Part shown: piece after piece, positions 10,859 through 20,763 of the stretch
Layout: each line of letters begins with the position of its first letter
How positions within the stretch are numbered: the first letter of the stretch is position 1
Assembly (NCBI GenBank): GCA_003427395.1
Contig: BFEA01000391.1
Location: 1,300,303-1,335,006 of the forward strand
Direction: 5' to 3'
Source: Chara braunii
Taxonomy: Eukaryota; Streptophyta; Charophyceae; Charales; Characeae
DNA length: 34,704 nucleotides
Position numbers and translations under genes: made by a program
Notes under the pieces: model-generated
Databases searched by the model: none
What the model was told of the DNA's origin: nothing
What the model saw: the letters and a program-made list of their open reading frames with translations, nothing else

Positions 10859-11804
10859 TGCAAGGAAAATGAGCGATAGAGAATTTCAAAAACCAAGCAG
10901 CATCATACACATGAAACCAGATAGTCTTGACCTCGAACCGAAAGCAGAATTGCAACTCGAGTTCCACCAAATAAGGACACAACAAAATTTCACAAGTAAC
11001 AATGTTGGAATAATCTCATCATCATCAACAATGAACCAATGTTGAATCCCTATGTGGCGCTCAGCGCCCAGACTACGAATGGCAGATCCTATCTAGCCTA
11101 TCTACAATGTCGCTGGCGACATCAATAGCTTCTCGAACTACGAGCAGATCTCGGCCAATGTCGTTCGCATCAAGCACCAGGTATGTCCCTCGCTTCACCC
11201 ACAACCTCGATCCTCCACATAGATGCCACATGCACCCGAAGACCACCATGCGCCCCATCCAGCAACGTGCAGGCCAGCTTGGTTATGGCTGCCTGCTTCT
11301 TCCCTAGACGCCCGTGAGCTCGTAGGCACTCGCTCAATGGCTGGCGCAGCAGCGCTTGCGCATAAGCAGCGAGTACCCGAATATCCAATGTGGAGGCAGG
11401 CACTTTCCTTTATGGAAGTGGCCTGCCAGCTACGTGCTGCCTGGCTGCCCTAGGCCCCTGCCCAAAAGCTTTCGATAGGCCCCAAGTGGCCTGAGGCCAT
11501 AATATTCAGCAGGGCCCCGGGTGGTTATGCATGTCCAACTGTCGTGCGTGCTATGTGCAGTTTGTGCCTCGTGTCTGGCCCAAGACCTGTTTCCAGAGAA
11601 CATTGGACGGGCCTAGAAGCCCTCGAGCGGATACTGTTACCCATGGCCTGGGTCCATTCAACCAACAGACACAACGTAACTGTCTGAGGCCCATTTGCAA
11701 AGAAAGGACAAAATAGGCCTCATGTGATTTTACAAGGCCGCCTTCACTTAGGGCGGGCATGCTTGACGAAAGGCCTCATGCTTTGAGCGGGCTGTGGCCT
11801 CGCA
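10859..11804 (-). repeat. 5' LTR of Element 2
   Basis: 946 bp, + strand TGCAAGGAAAATGAG to GCTGTGGCCTCGCA, a direct copy of 4835-5788. In the first roughly 265 bases only about five substitutions are seen. Confidence 0.92.
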
Positions 11805-11849
11805 ATTCACTCTCGTTTTGCACATGTCGAGAGTAGTAGAGCGAGGTGC
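11805..11849. repeat. Right half of the foldback MITE-like repeat split by Element 2
   Basis: ATTCACTCTCGTTTTGCACATGTCGAGAGTAGTAGAGCGAGG is the arm complementary to the left half at 4750-4790 and matches 12345-12388. ATTC is duplicated on both sides of Element 2. Confidence 0.72.
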
Positions 11850-11856
11850 TGTATGG

Positions 11857-11987
11857 TTTTTTTTTTTTTTTTTTTTTTNCCAACAGACACAACGTAACTG
11901 TCTGAGGCCCATTTGCAAAGAAAGGACAAAATAGGCCTCATGTGATTTTACAAGGCCGCCTTCACTTAGGGCGGTCATGCTTGACGA
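11857..11987. other. T22 run, single N, then 108 bp copy of upstream LTR: probable assembly join
   Basis: A run of 22 T ends in one N at 11879. The bases right after it (11880-11987) repeat 11662-11769 with a single mismatch (G at 11756, T at 11974). After 11987 the two copies diverge abruptly. This pattern fits a gap collapsed to one N between overlapping contigs, or a homopolymer sequencing failure, better than a biological duplication. Confidence 0.7.
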
Positions 11988-12269
11988 TATGCCGGGAGCA
12001 CTGACCCTGCTGTGGACGCGCATGCCATCCTGGCTTTGCCAGAGAGGAGTGTGGTATATCGAAGTTCTTTTTCTTTTTTTTTTTTTTTTTTTATTTTCCT
12101 CTCTCAATTTCACCCTTCACTATCTAACCAGCACTACTCCTAAGCCTAGACAGGTGACCCCTGCAAGCATAGCTACCATATGCATTGTTTTCCTCCTCTT
12201 CCCTCTTTTCTTTATTTCTTTATTTCTTTATATTTATTTGGACCATTTCCTGATTTATGCATGTCATCA
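11988..12269. other. Unassigned sequence between Elements 2 and 3
   Basis: Contains a second long T-run (about 12072-12092) and TTTATTTC-type low complexity near 12215. No gene or element edge was recognised. Confidence 0.5.
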
Positions 12270-12388
12270 GGCCTCACTCCACTACTCTCCCGAGATGCAC
12301 AAAAGACAAAAATCATGGCGGAGTATTTCCATTTTTAGCAAAAGATTCACCCTCGTTTTGCACATTGTGAGAGTAGTGGAGCAAGGCC
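12270..12388. repeat. Intact foldback MITE-like repeat (119 bp)
   Basis: Left end GGCCTCACTCCACTACTCTC and right end GAGAGTAGTGGAGCAAGGCC are inverted copies (18 of 20 match). Inner arms GCACAAAAGA and TTTTGCACA extend the pairing. It is a close relative of the repeat interrupted by Element 2 and shows what that site looked like before insertion. No target duplication could be fixed. Confidence 0.75.
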
Positions 12389-12443
12389 CATCCTTGCACA
12401 GTGGCCATGCTCTTCTCTCTGTATCATTCCCAGATAGACACCT

Positions 12444-12715
12444 TGTGACGGACGTGTGGAGATGGTGAGAGAGAGAGAGAGAGGTGATGGACACACACGA
12501 GAAGCAGAAGTTGAGTGAAGGTCCAGTCCAGATGAATGAACGAACGAACGAACAATCCGAAGAATGGAATGAACCAACATCCCGATCTAGGCCTAGACCG
12601 AAGTGATATACTGGCCTAGGTCCAGGTACGAGAACAACCTGGTACCGGACCAGGGTCAGACCGACGGCCTAAAACTGGTCCGGCATCATTGTCGTGCCGT
12701 AGGGGTACCGCTACA
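12444..12715 (-). repeat. 3' LTR of Element 3
   Basis: 272 bp, + strand TGTGACGGACGTG to GGTACCGCTACA. Shares long blocks with 34233-34544 (TGAAGGTCCAGTCC, AATCCGAAGAATGGAATGAA, GCCGTAGGGGTACCGC). It contains a short (GA)n of about 17 bp at 12467-12483 where the other LTR has a far longer one. Confidence 0.9.
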
Positions 12716-13825
12716 CAATCCTCAGACCTGTGAATGGATCAAGTGATACATCAAACACGTTATCTGTTGAAATAGCATAAACCCAAACGGAACGACAAAG
12801 AAAACAATCCTAGATGCCGAGTAAGCTCCATGCAGAAAAAGAGATGCAATGCAGACTAAGCCTCAAGCCTAATCTATGCAACAATGTCTAGTCTGGGTCG
12901 ACCCAAAAAACAGAAAAATGTCTGACCTGTGTCGGCCAAGAAAGAGAAAAATGTATGACCTGTGTCGGCCAAGAAAGAGAAAAATGTCTCCTGGGCCAAA
13001 GTGACTGAATATAAATCAACAATAGGGTCCTAAATGCCAAGGAATAGCTAAACCAATGTCCTAAGTCGAAAAAGAATGTGGCACAGTCTCACGTGCCCTA
13101 TACACAATGCACAATACCTGAAGAAAAGAGACGGGAACGCAGTCGCGTGGCAGAGGTAGGAATGGGTGGGAAGGGGACAGGTACAATTCTCAGAGTAAAC
13201 TCCAAGAGGGCACCCACACAACCAGGTAAGGGTCATCAGTCTCGGAGGGAGAGTAACAACATGACATCGGGCTCAATGGAAACCATCAAACGGGTACCGC
13301 CAGCTAAAAGGGGAAGGGCACTCACACATAAGGTGAGTCTGGAAGGAGAGAGGCCTATGTCGACATAGACATGTGGCCAAAAGCCGCGAGCATAGAAAAC
13401 ATACACTCCAAAGGAGGGCTCGCAGCATAAGATAAGCCAGAAGATCGGCAGACGGAAACGCCCACATGAGTAGGGAGAATAGGGTCATCATGCGATCGCA
13501 GAGTAAGCTCGAAGGTGAGGGATGGGTGGGAATGAGTAAAACTTCGTAGCGGAGGGAGGAATGAAGTACTCCAACTGATGAAGCTCGAAGCTGAAGTCGG
13601 GTCGAAGTAGCTGAAGTAGAAGTACCACTGAAGCCGAGAAGAAGTCTGGAGTGCAGCAACAAGTACTCTGCTCCTGGAGAAGCACTGAAGTCGGTGGTTG
13701 AATGTAGATGTTGTAACCGAGAGTTGTTGCATAAGTGTCCAAGAAGAGTAGGAGATAAAGGAGAAGTATAGGTCAGTCACGATAGCGAAAAGGAAGTCGG
13801 TAGGCACGCTGCGGGTGAGAGGACT
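12716..13825 (-). other. Element 3 3' region, no gene recognised
   Basis: About 1.1 kb between the 3' LTR and the integrase tail. Several Ser/Leu/Pro-rich minus-strand frames overlap (13273-13807) without recognisable motifs. It is probably degenerate 3' untranslated or diverged integrase C-terminal sequence. Confidence 0.5.
12913..12990. repeat. 33 bp tandem repeat
   Basis: The unit GAAAAATGT.TGACCTGTGTC followed by GGCCAAGAAAGA starts at 12913, 12946 and 12979. The third copy diverges after about 12 bases. A weaker related stretch precedes it (GTCTGGGTCGACC). Confidence 0.85.
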
Positions 13826-15000
13826 TCACTGCAACAACAAGTGGAACCACATCCACGGGGGTGAAAGGGCCCGAGGCAGGTACCGATGGAATAGGAGGAC
13901 CCATCGACATAGGAGGGGGAATGTCAGTGGCCATTGAGGTAGACGGGTCAGTGGGAGGACGAGAAGTAGGAGGGGAGGACGATGAAGGGAAAGGGTGGCG
14001 CGAGTCGTCATACGAGTCTGGGAGTTAGCAATGCTCTCGCGAGCCTTGCTAAAAAGCGCATCCATTTCCTTTACCCAGTTGTCGAGAGCAGTGCATTTGG
14101 TGTCGGGATGAATCTAAGATGGATGAAGAAGATCAGATGGGACACGTGGGTGGTATCCCAAGTCACAGTAGTAGGGAGACATGCTAGTGGCAGGTGAAAT
14201 AGCCTGGTTATAAGCAATCTCTGCATGAGGGTGGAGATCCCAATCAGAGTCATTCTCAACAAACTTCTTGAGAATACTCCCAAGATTTTTGTTGGTGACC
14301 TCAGTCTGTCCATCTGACTGGGGATGATAGGAGGAGGAGAGGCGGAACTCTGAGCAATGGATCTCACGGAGTCCACACCAGAAGTGAGAAGTAAAGCGGG
14401 GATCGCGATCAAAGATGATGCGAGTGGGAAGACCGTGATGAATGGCAATCCGGTTGAAGTATAGGGAGGTGATGTCTTTGGCTGAACTAGCATATTTGCA
14501 ACGGAGGAAGTGAGCGTGCTTAGTCAACCGACAGACAACGACGAAGATGGCGTCGTGGCCTCGCAGGGGAGGGGAGCGAAGAGGACCGATGAAGTCCATG
14601 GAGACGGAAGTCCAACACTGAGTAGGAATGGGTAAGGGTTAAAGAAGACTGGGTGGTTGGTAATGTTGGTCTCCTAGTAGATCTTGCAGGTGTGGACATA
14701 CTCCTTTGTGAAGGGACGGTGGTGCTCGCATTCGTAGTGGCGGTAGAGGCGGTCGAGGGTCTTGAAGACACCGAGATGACTGGCAACGCGTTGATCATGA
14801 CACTCAGCGACGGCCCAAAAGCGGAGCTGGCCGATAGAGGGCACACAAAAGCCCACAGAGTACGGGGGTACCTTGGTGACCAAGCCAATATAGGAGTCCA
14901 AAGGGATCGAGCTGGAAGTTAGGGACGGACTTGCCAACCTGTAGGTCAGCGTACATGGACTGAAAATCAGGGCACTGGGTGTATGCGCGGCGGTACTCAT
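13826..15000 (-). pseudogene. pol: Element 3 integrase, broken
   Basis: Read leftwards: zinc-finger region with HLGVFKTLDRLYRHY and EYVHTC (frame 14674-15000), then in another frame the core 14114-14599 beginning MDFIGPLRSPPLRG, with FDRDPRF and YHPQSDGQTE giving the D, D and E catalytic positions. After a TAG the same frame continues with DNWVKEMDALFSKARESIA (13826-14065), the usual helical stretch after the core. Then the sequence becomes Pro/Leu-rich and family resemblance is lost. No chromodomain was found. The frame change near 14670 and the stop at 14114 make it a pseudogene. Confidence 0.85.
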
Positions 15001-15744
15001 CTAGAAAGGCGGGGTGGATGATAGGAGTTGAAATAGCAGATAGCTGGCGATACTCACACTGAAGGTCAAGGCGGCAGGATAAGGCATCTGTGACGTGATT
15101 GCTTTCGCCGAAAATCTTTTTAATGGTGAAGTTGAATTCTGAGAGGTCACGCCAGCAACGAGCTTGGCGAAAAGTGAGCTTAAGCTTAGTCTGGAATGAG
15201 GCGAGGACAGCGTTGTCCATCAGGACGGTGAACATGTGACCGTGCAAGTGATGACGCCACTTCTTTACAGCGTAGACAAGCGCAAGGACCTCGCGCTCGC
15301 CAGGAGTATAGTTACGCTCACCGAGAAGTGGTTGTCGAGATAGATAGGTGACTGGATACTCTCCATCGTGAGACTCGACTATACGTCCTCCGCAACGTCA
15401 GGGATACATGGGTGTGGGACCCCTGAAGGGGTGGGCTCGATGGGTGCAAGATGAGCCGTGGTTGTTGGAGGTGGGGAAGGGAAGCGAGGAATGCAAGGGA
15501 GACGAGACTCTGTGGAGTCGAGAGGAATAGACGGGGCAGGGTAGATCTGTGAGAGGACAGCTCCAATAGCGAAGTCGGGCGCGTCTGTGGTGACGATGAA
15601 TGGATGTGAGTAGTCGGGTAAGTGTAAGACAGGAGCTGACATGATAAGCCGCTTGAGAGAGCGGAAGGCATCCTCGTGAGCTAGGGTCCAATGAAAAGGT
15701 AGACGTTTGCGGGTCAGAGCAGTAAGCTGGGAAGAATAATGCAC
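14804..15744 (-). pseudogene. pol: Element 3 RNase H region, frameshifted
   Basis: RNase H removes the RNA template during reverse transcription. Frame 15379-15744 contains the RT thumb-like segment HEDAFRSLKRLIMSAPVLHL and VTTDAPDFAIGAVLSQ with the first catalytic Asp present. The next segment, rich in Pro/Ser, looks like an insertion or diverged loop. Frame 14804-15247 then gives HGHMFTVLMDNAVLASF and FGESNHVTDALSCRLD, the C-terminal RNase H motif. The two parts lie in different frames. Confidence 0.8.
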
Positions 15745-16525
15745 ATAGTTTTTTATAAAAGAACCATAGTAGGGCAGGGAGAGATGTCGGGGTAGGCCAA
15801 TCGACGATGGTATAGATCTTTGAGTCGTCCGTGTGGAGATCGTGCTCGAATATCTGATGCCAGAGGAAGTTTGGGCTTAGCAAAGCTGCATTTGGAAAGC
15901 TTCACATAGAACATGTGGTCACGTAGTCGCTGCAGGACAGTTCGAAGGTGGGTCGGGTGATCCTCTAGGGTATGACTGTAGATCGGGATGTCGTCGATGT
16001 AGACTAGAACAGAGTCCTCAAGAAGGTCTTAGAACATCGTGTTCATAGCTGTCTAAAAAGTGGCGGGGCATTACGGAGACCGAAAGGCATGACAACAATT
16101 TCGGTAAACTCGTAGTGCCCGAAACGAGAACGGAAAGCGGTCTTGAGCTGGTCCTCCTCAGCTACACAGATTTGGTGATATCCACTACGAAATCGATCTT
16201 CTTGAAGAAATGGTGGTCAGCGAAGCACTCAAACAGATCATCCGTTCGGGGCATGTGATAATTGTTTTTGACCGTGTAGTGGTTGAGACAGCAGTACTCA
16301 ATATAGAGACGAAGTGTGTCGTCCTTCTTGCGATCGAAGAGGACAACGACACTCCATGGGGAAGTACTCGGTTTAATGAAGCCCTGACGAACCAGCTCCT
16401 CAAGTTGGCATTTGAGTTTCTAGGCTTTGGGAACCGAAAGGCGATATGGGGCACAATTTTGAATGTGATAGTTGGGCTTGAGATGGATGTGGTGCTCAAG
16501 ATCACGCATGGTAGGAATACTGGTG
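15745..16525 (-). pseudogene. pol: Element 3 reverse transcriptase, broken
   Basis: Translating the minus strand from the Element 4 junction gives TMRDLEHHIHLKP and APYRLSVPKA, then a TAG, then [30 protein letters not shown] and [14 protein letters not shown]. After a frame change comes [18 protein letters not shown], and at 15987-16001 YIDDI, the RT catalytic motif. The usual D of the C-I-D-Y motif reads IEY here. The upstream part of the same polyprotein lies beyond Element 4 at 26152 and to the right. It is non-functional as read. Confidence 0.85.
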
Positions 16526-17814
16526 TGTTATGATCTTGGCCAATTTCGACATAGACATCCATCAGATAGTACAATGTCGCCCAATTGCAGAAAAAAATGA
16601 ATGAACTTGAGAGGAGAGAGAGGATTAGAAGGAGAAGAAGAAGTAAGAAAGAAAAAGAAGATGATGTACACCAACATAGACAGATGACAAGGCTCTTCTT
16701 CTTCGCCCAACAATCTCCTCGTCCTTATCTCCCCCTTCTCTTATTCATACAAGAAATAATAATACAATGTTGAATGGTTGATCTAGAACCAATGTTCAAT
16801 TCCCTCTTCTACTGCAAGTATCACTTGAGGTCCACCATAGCCATGGCCGCCTCTCCCCCTCTTCACTCTCATAGGTCGAGGCTATGGCGGACTACTAGGC
16901 CTTGCCCAGATGCCCAAAGGACAACCCAAAGCAGCAAAGGCTGCTCTAGTTCAAGGGAACTTCAGGCCACCATGCCCGACCCTGCCTCGAAGCTTCTTGG
17001 TGTAGCCCTCCCCAGTTGGGGACTCCCTGTTGCAGCGCCCACCAAGGTGATGAAGATGGCTGCCACCATAGCCAGGTAAGTACCCCTGGCGCTCCTCCCC
17101 CTTCATGTCCTTCTTCCTCCTCCGTGTCCTTCTCCTTCCCCCACCAGCGCTGCTCCTGGATAGCGCTGCTCCAACCGGCGCTCCAACCAGTGTGTCGCCA
17201 AACTTGCACACCGAGAATGAGGCCGGCCTCTTCGCCCGGCTGGGAGATATAGCGGCCTGCTTGCCTCTTCGGGCGTTGACTTCCAGGCCGCTCGGCCTTC
17301 CAAGCAACCAGTACCTCCTCCCTTTCGGAGGGAAACTTCATTGCAGACTCTGAGATTGCCCGTACAGGCCCTAGACCCAGACTGGCTGGACTGGTATCTG
17401 CCTAGACCTAACCTACAACTACTGGGCCTCTAAAAATGCCACTTTTGTCTTCTCCTTGGCCTCCAGTACCCGCACGTCTACCTCTTCAAGGTGCGGTACC
17501 GGCCTACCCGCTACTTGACTGTTTTTCCTGCTGCAATCTCTCAATGTCACGACCACAGGCAAGTACCGGCCCGGAGGGCCCAATGAACGAGCAAGTGCCC
17601 TTGCGGGCCACACACACACTCAAGCCAACCAGCACTCAGACAGGCACGGCCACACACACACTCAAGCCAACCAGCACTCAAACAGACATGCAGTCCAGCA
17701 AGCGTGCACACACAGACTTAGTAGCAGGCGGGAAACTCAGCAAGGCATTCAGTCTATGGGCAAAACTCATAAATTAGTCGTGTGTTTCTGCCCATGTTTG
17801 GACGGGTCATCACA
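16526..17814 (-). repeat. 3' LTR of Element 4
   Basis: 1289 bp, + strand TGTTATGATCTTGG to GACGGGTCATCACA. It aligns with 24873-26151 along its length. In the first 86 bases there are six substitutions. Indels include 12 extra bases near 16950 relative to the other LTR. The ends TGTGATGA and TCATAACA (minus strand) are imperfect inverted repeats. Confidence 0.93.
17605..17692. repeat. 43 bp tandem duplication inside the Element 4 LTR
   Basis: GGCCACACACACACTCAAGC followed by CAACCAGCACTCA occurs twice in a row here and also twice in the other LTR (25944-26030). It is therefore part of the LTR and older than this insertion. Confidence 0.85.
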
Positions 17815-17830
17815 CTACCCCCCCCTCAAG
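17815..17830 (-). other. Polypurine tract of Element 4
   Basis: The minus strand reads CTTGAGGGGGGGGTAG immediately before the LTR edge TGTGATGACC. This is the expected site and composition of the plus-strand priming tract. Confidence 0.88.
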
Positions 17831-18644
17831 AGCGAGGTCCCTTCGAGCGAGTAACTCGTTCTGAGTCCTCGACAAACGCATCGTAAGCAAGCAAGGCAAA
17901 GAGGTTCCTAGAATACTCCGTCGCAGTGAGCCTTGCGAATATCTTAGGAGAAGCGTTAGCCGCAATTTGTCGCTCGTAGGTTTTAATAACGGGTGGTGCG
18001 TTGCGTAGCAGTTCCTGCTTGGAAATCCAGTACAGATCGTCCAACGGGTGATACATGAAGTGAACCCGGTACTGTCTGTTGCGTCCCTTCCCTACGTGTT
18101 GTTTAATTATGTCTATCTCATGCCCACCTTTGATTGCATGAGGGATCATGTCTTCACGATAATCGAACGTCTTAGCGTCACGGTGGAGGTACAACTTTGA
18201 TGTGTGGAAAACGAGGTACGTGCGCAGATGGGCTGGCACATCAACTACGTACGAAGGGCCAAAGTGATCTTCGCCAATCACATCCAAAACTTCCCACGGA
18301 CCATAGTAGAGTGGGAGAAGTTTGCGAGAGACTCCCTCTTCTTGTGAAAATTCAGACATCTTGACCCAGACATCGTTTCCTACCTGAATATCCGATGGTC
18401 GGCGCCTCTTGTTTGCATGATGGATTATGGCGTGCTGTCGCTTGGTCATTGTTGCAATGACAACCTTGAACAAGCGATCATACTTGGCCCTGAAGCCAGG
18501 CCTGACGGGTGTTAAGCCAGCTGACTGCTCAGGGAATAGGTAGGAGAGCAGATTACGGATCTGCCAACTGTAATGCAACATGTTGGGTGTCATGTCGGTC
18601 GCAGAATGGACGGAGTTGTTGTACAACCCCTTTACGGAATACAA
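17826..18644 (-). pseudogene. pol: Element 4 integrase C-terminal half with chromodomain-like tail
   Basis: 272-residue frame. Residues 1-60 continue the integrase core helix region (SVHSATDMTPNML), residues 83-120 include SDIQVGNDVWVKMSEF and YYGPWEVLDVIGED (the GPY/F module), and residues 134-150 carry DVPAHLRTYLVFHTSKL. Residues about 175-216 (EIDIIKQHVGKGRNRQYRV to ISKQELLRNAP) resemble the chromodomain tail used by chromoviruses to target chromatin. It is cut off from the core by a frameshift caused by the 19 bp duplication at 18631-18668. The codons from the native frame upstream lie in 18553-18744. Confidence 0.85.
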
Positions 18645-18668
18645 CCCCCTTTACGGAATACAACTCTT
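18631..18668. repeat. 19 bp tandem duplication causing an integrase frameshift
   Basis: TTTACGGAATACAACCCCC at 18631 is followed by TTTACGGAATACAACTCTT at 18650. The duplicated amino-acid reading (ELYSVKG then VVFRKGV) shows the extra 19 bases shift the minus-strand frame by one. Confidence 0.85.
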
Positions 18669-19899
18669 CATCCCAGGTTTCCTGATCCGGAATAATCAAG
18701 GCGCGGAGAAGTTGAAACATAGTCTGGTTGATCTCCTCGGCCAAACCATTGGCTTCGGGGTGTCAGCCAGATGTCATACACAGCCTGATCCCTAGTTGGG
18801 ACGTGAAATCCTTCCATTCAATACTAATGAAGCGCGGATCCCGATCGCTCACAAGAGTCTTCGGGGTTCCGAACTGTAGAATGTACTTCGGTTGGAACTC
18901 ACGGATCACTAATTATATTAGAGCGTGAGGTGGCAAAGGAATCAGATTAAGGAACTTAGAGAATCGGTCAACAATCACCATGACTTGTGAGTAGCCGTTC
19001 TTACTTACCTTTCCCATGTCGGTGAAGTCGATGGAAACGGACTCCCCGGGACCATCGGGAATGGGAAGGGGTGTGAGTAGCCCCATGGGCTTTTGTCTGC
19101 ATGGTTTGATTCGTTGACAGACTTGACATTCAGCCACAAACTTTTCGGCAATCCCGTTTATGTGAGGCCAATCAAACTGTCTCAACAAATTTGCGTACGT
19201 CTTTGTCATGCTTAAGTGTCCGCTCCGGCCATGAGCCAAATCCAAAAAGTGTGTGCGGAGAGGCTCATGGTTGGGCACACACAAACGGTCGTGGTTCCTG
19301 TAGCGACGGAAAATCAGTCCTCCATACTCATGAAAATTGGGCTGACTACTAGGATCAGCCCGCAGCCGCTCAAGGATGGGACTAAGTTCCGGATCCTTGG
19401 CTGTATGCTCTACGAGCTGCTCCTTCAGTTTCTTCTGCAGGTCGTGGGATTTCACAAGGCAAGTCATGTACTCAGGGTGGCGAGACAAAGCATCAGCTAC
19501 TCGGTTATAACAACCCTTTTTGTGCCTTAGTTCGAAGTCATAGATGTCAATTCCATGGAACCAGCGAAGTAATGTAGGGGATAGGGTAGTTTGCTCTTTA
19601 ATCCACTTCAGAGTCCCATGATCTGATAACACTTTGAAGTGGTCTCCCAAAAGATAGTGCTTCCAATGGTCCAAAGCCATACGCAAAGCATAGAGCCCGC
19701 GCATGTGGGTGGAAGTGGCTACCTTTTCGTTGGGCATGCGTTTGCTGTAATATTCAAACGGCCACAAGCCATCGCCGTCATCTTGCTGCAGCACTGCGCC
19801 AATTCCATACTGACTTGCATTCGTAGTAACTACGAATGTCAGTTTGGGATTTACAATGCGGAGTACTGGGTAACTTACCAAGGCTTCTTTCAAAGCTCA
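18669..19899 (-). pseudogene. pol: Element 4 RNase H and integrase core
   Basis: Main frame 18913-19893 (326 residues from its first Met). RNase H: VVTTNASQYGIGAVLQQ at 22-38, where N25 stands for the usual catalytic Asp; THMRGLYAL at 63-70, where a Gly stands where Glu is usual; SDHGTLKWI at 90-98 is retained. Integrase zinc finger: H221, H226, C256, C259. Core: SVSIDFTDM (D289) then, after a TAA at 18913-18915, VSDRDPRF and, after a TGA at 18763-18765, HPEANGLAEEINQT. A TGA at 19897-19899 precedes the frame. Catalytic residues are lost in both enzymes or cut off by stops. Confidence 0.87.
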
Positions 19900-20763
19900 A
19901 AAGGCGTCCTTGCATGCGGTGTTCCAAGAGTAGGGAACATTCTTACTTGTTAACCGGGACAACGGGCGAGCAACAATCGAGAAGCGGGGCACAAACTTCC
20001 ACTAGTATGACTCGAGACCAAGGAAAGAGTGCAGTTCACGGATGTTCGCGGGCTGAGGCTAATTGCGTATGACTTCAACCTTGGTATCCTCAGGCTCTAG
20101 GCCTGCAGCAGACAACCGATGCCCAAGATAGATGACGCTATCCTTCCCAAACTCAGATTTCTCTAGGTTGAGATGGAGTTGCGGCTTCTTGAGGATAGTG
20201 AGCACTTCCTTGAGGTACTTGAGGTGTTCCTCCATGGATTTGTTGAAGATTAGTATATCATCGAGGTATACCATCACGAACCGGCTAATCTGTTTGCAGA
20301 GGACCTTGTCCATGAGGCTTTGGAAGGTGGTCGGTGCATTCGTGAGACTGAAGGGCATTACGGTAAACTCCTAAAGCCCATCGCGTGTTTTGAACGCAGT
20401 CTTGTGCTGGTCCACAGGATGGAGTTCAATCTGGTGGTAGCCAGACTTTAGATCGATCTTGGAAAAGACCTTGCACCCACCTGCAGCATCAAGCAAGTCA
20501 TCTATGCGGGGCAATGGATAGACAGTCTTTCTTGTGATGCGGTTTGGACTACGATAGTCAATACACATGCGGAGTTTGCTTCCTTTCTTCGGAACAAACA
20601 AAACAGGAGCACCAAATTCAGACTCACTAGGCTTGATCCACCCTTTGTCAATCATTTCGTCAATCTGTTGCCGGATTTCCTCCAACTCCCCGGGTCCCAT
20701 TCGGTATACGCAGCCCTTTGGAGGAACAACACCCTCGACCAATTCGATGGTGTGTCGGACCGA
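19900..20763 (-). pseudogene. pol: Element 4 reverse transcriptase, with in-frame stops
   Basis: Copies the element RNA into cDNA in the native family. A single frame carries VVPPKGCVYRMGPGELEEI, KPSESEFGAPVLFVPKKGS, LRMCIDYRSPNRITRK, YPLPRIDDLLD, FSKIDLKSGYHQI, then (20059-20358) FTVMPFSLTNAPTTFQSLMD and VMVYLDDILIFN with the catalytic YLDD at 20257-20268. All canonical RT blocks are present. Stops interrupt it at 20371-20373, 20059-20061 and 20002-20004. The sequence around 20059 (IRN, stop, PQPANIREL) suggests a Trp codon changed to TAG. Confidence 0.9.

Larger units (their letters stand above)
4835..11804 (-). mobile_element. Element 2: Ty3/gypsy LTR retrotransposon lacking RT/RNase H
   Basis: A 6970 bp element transcribed leftwards. 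It is bounded by near-identical LTRs (4835-5788 and 10859-11804), with a primer-binding site inside the right LTR and a purine tract inside the left LTR. On the minus strand the order is leader, gag, zinc knuckle, protease remnant, integrase with chromodomain-like tail. Reverse transcriptase and RNase H are missing between protease and integrase. The flanks GATTC at 4830-4834 and ATTCA after 11804 share ATTC, a probable 4-5 bp target duplication. The related unbroken repeat at 12270-12388 reads AAGATTCAC at the matching point, which supports this insertion site. LTR mismatch is low (5 in about 265 bases compared). Confidence 0.9.

Noticed and set aside
16949-17353. Minus- and plus-strand frames around 17000-17350 and 25300-25690 as host genes
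   Set aside because: They are inside the Element 4 LTRs, occur twice, and overlap in opposite directions.
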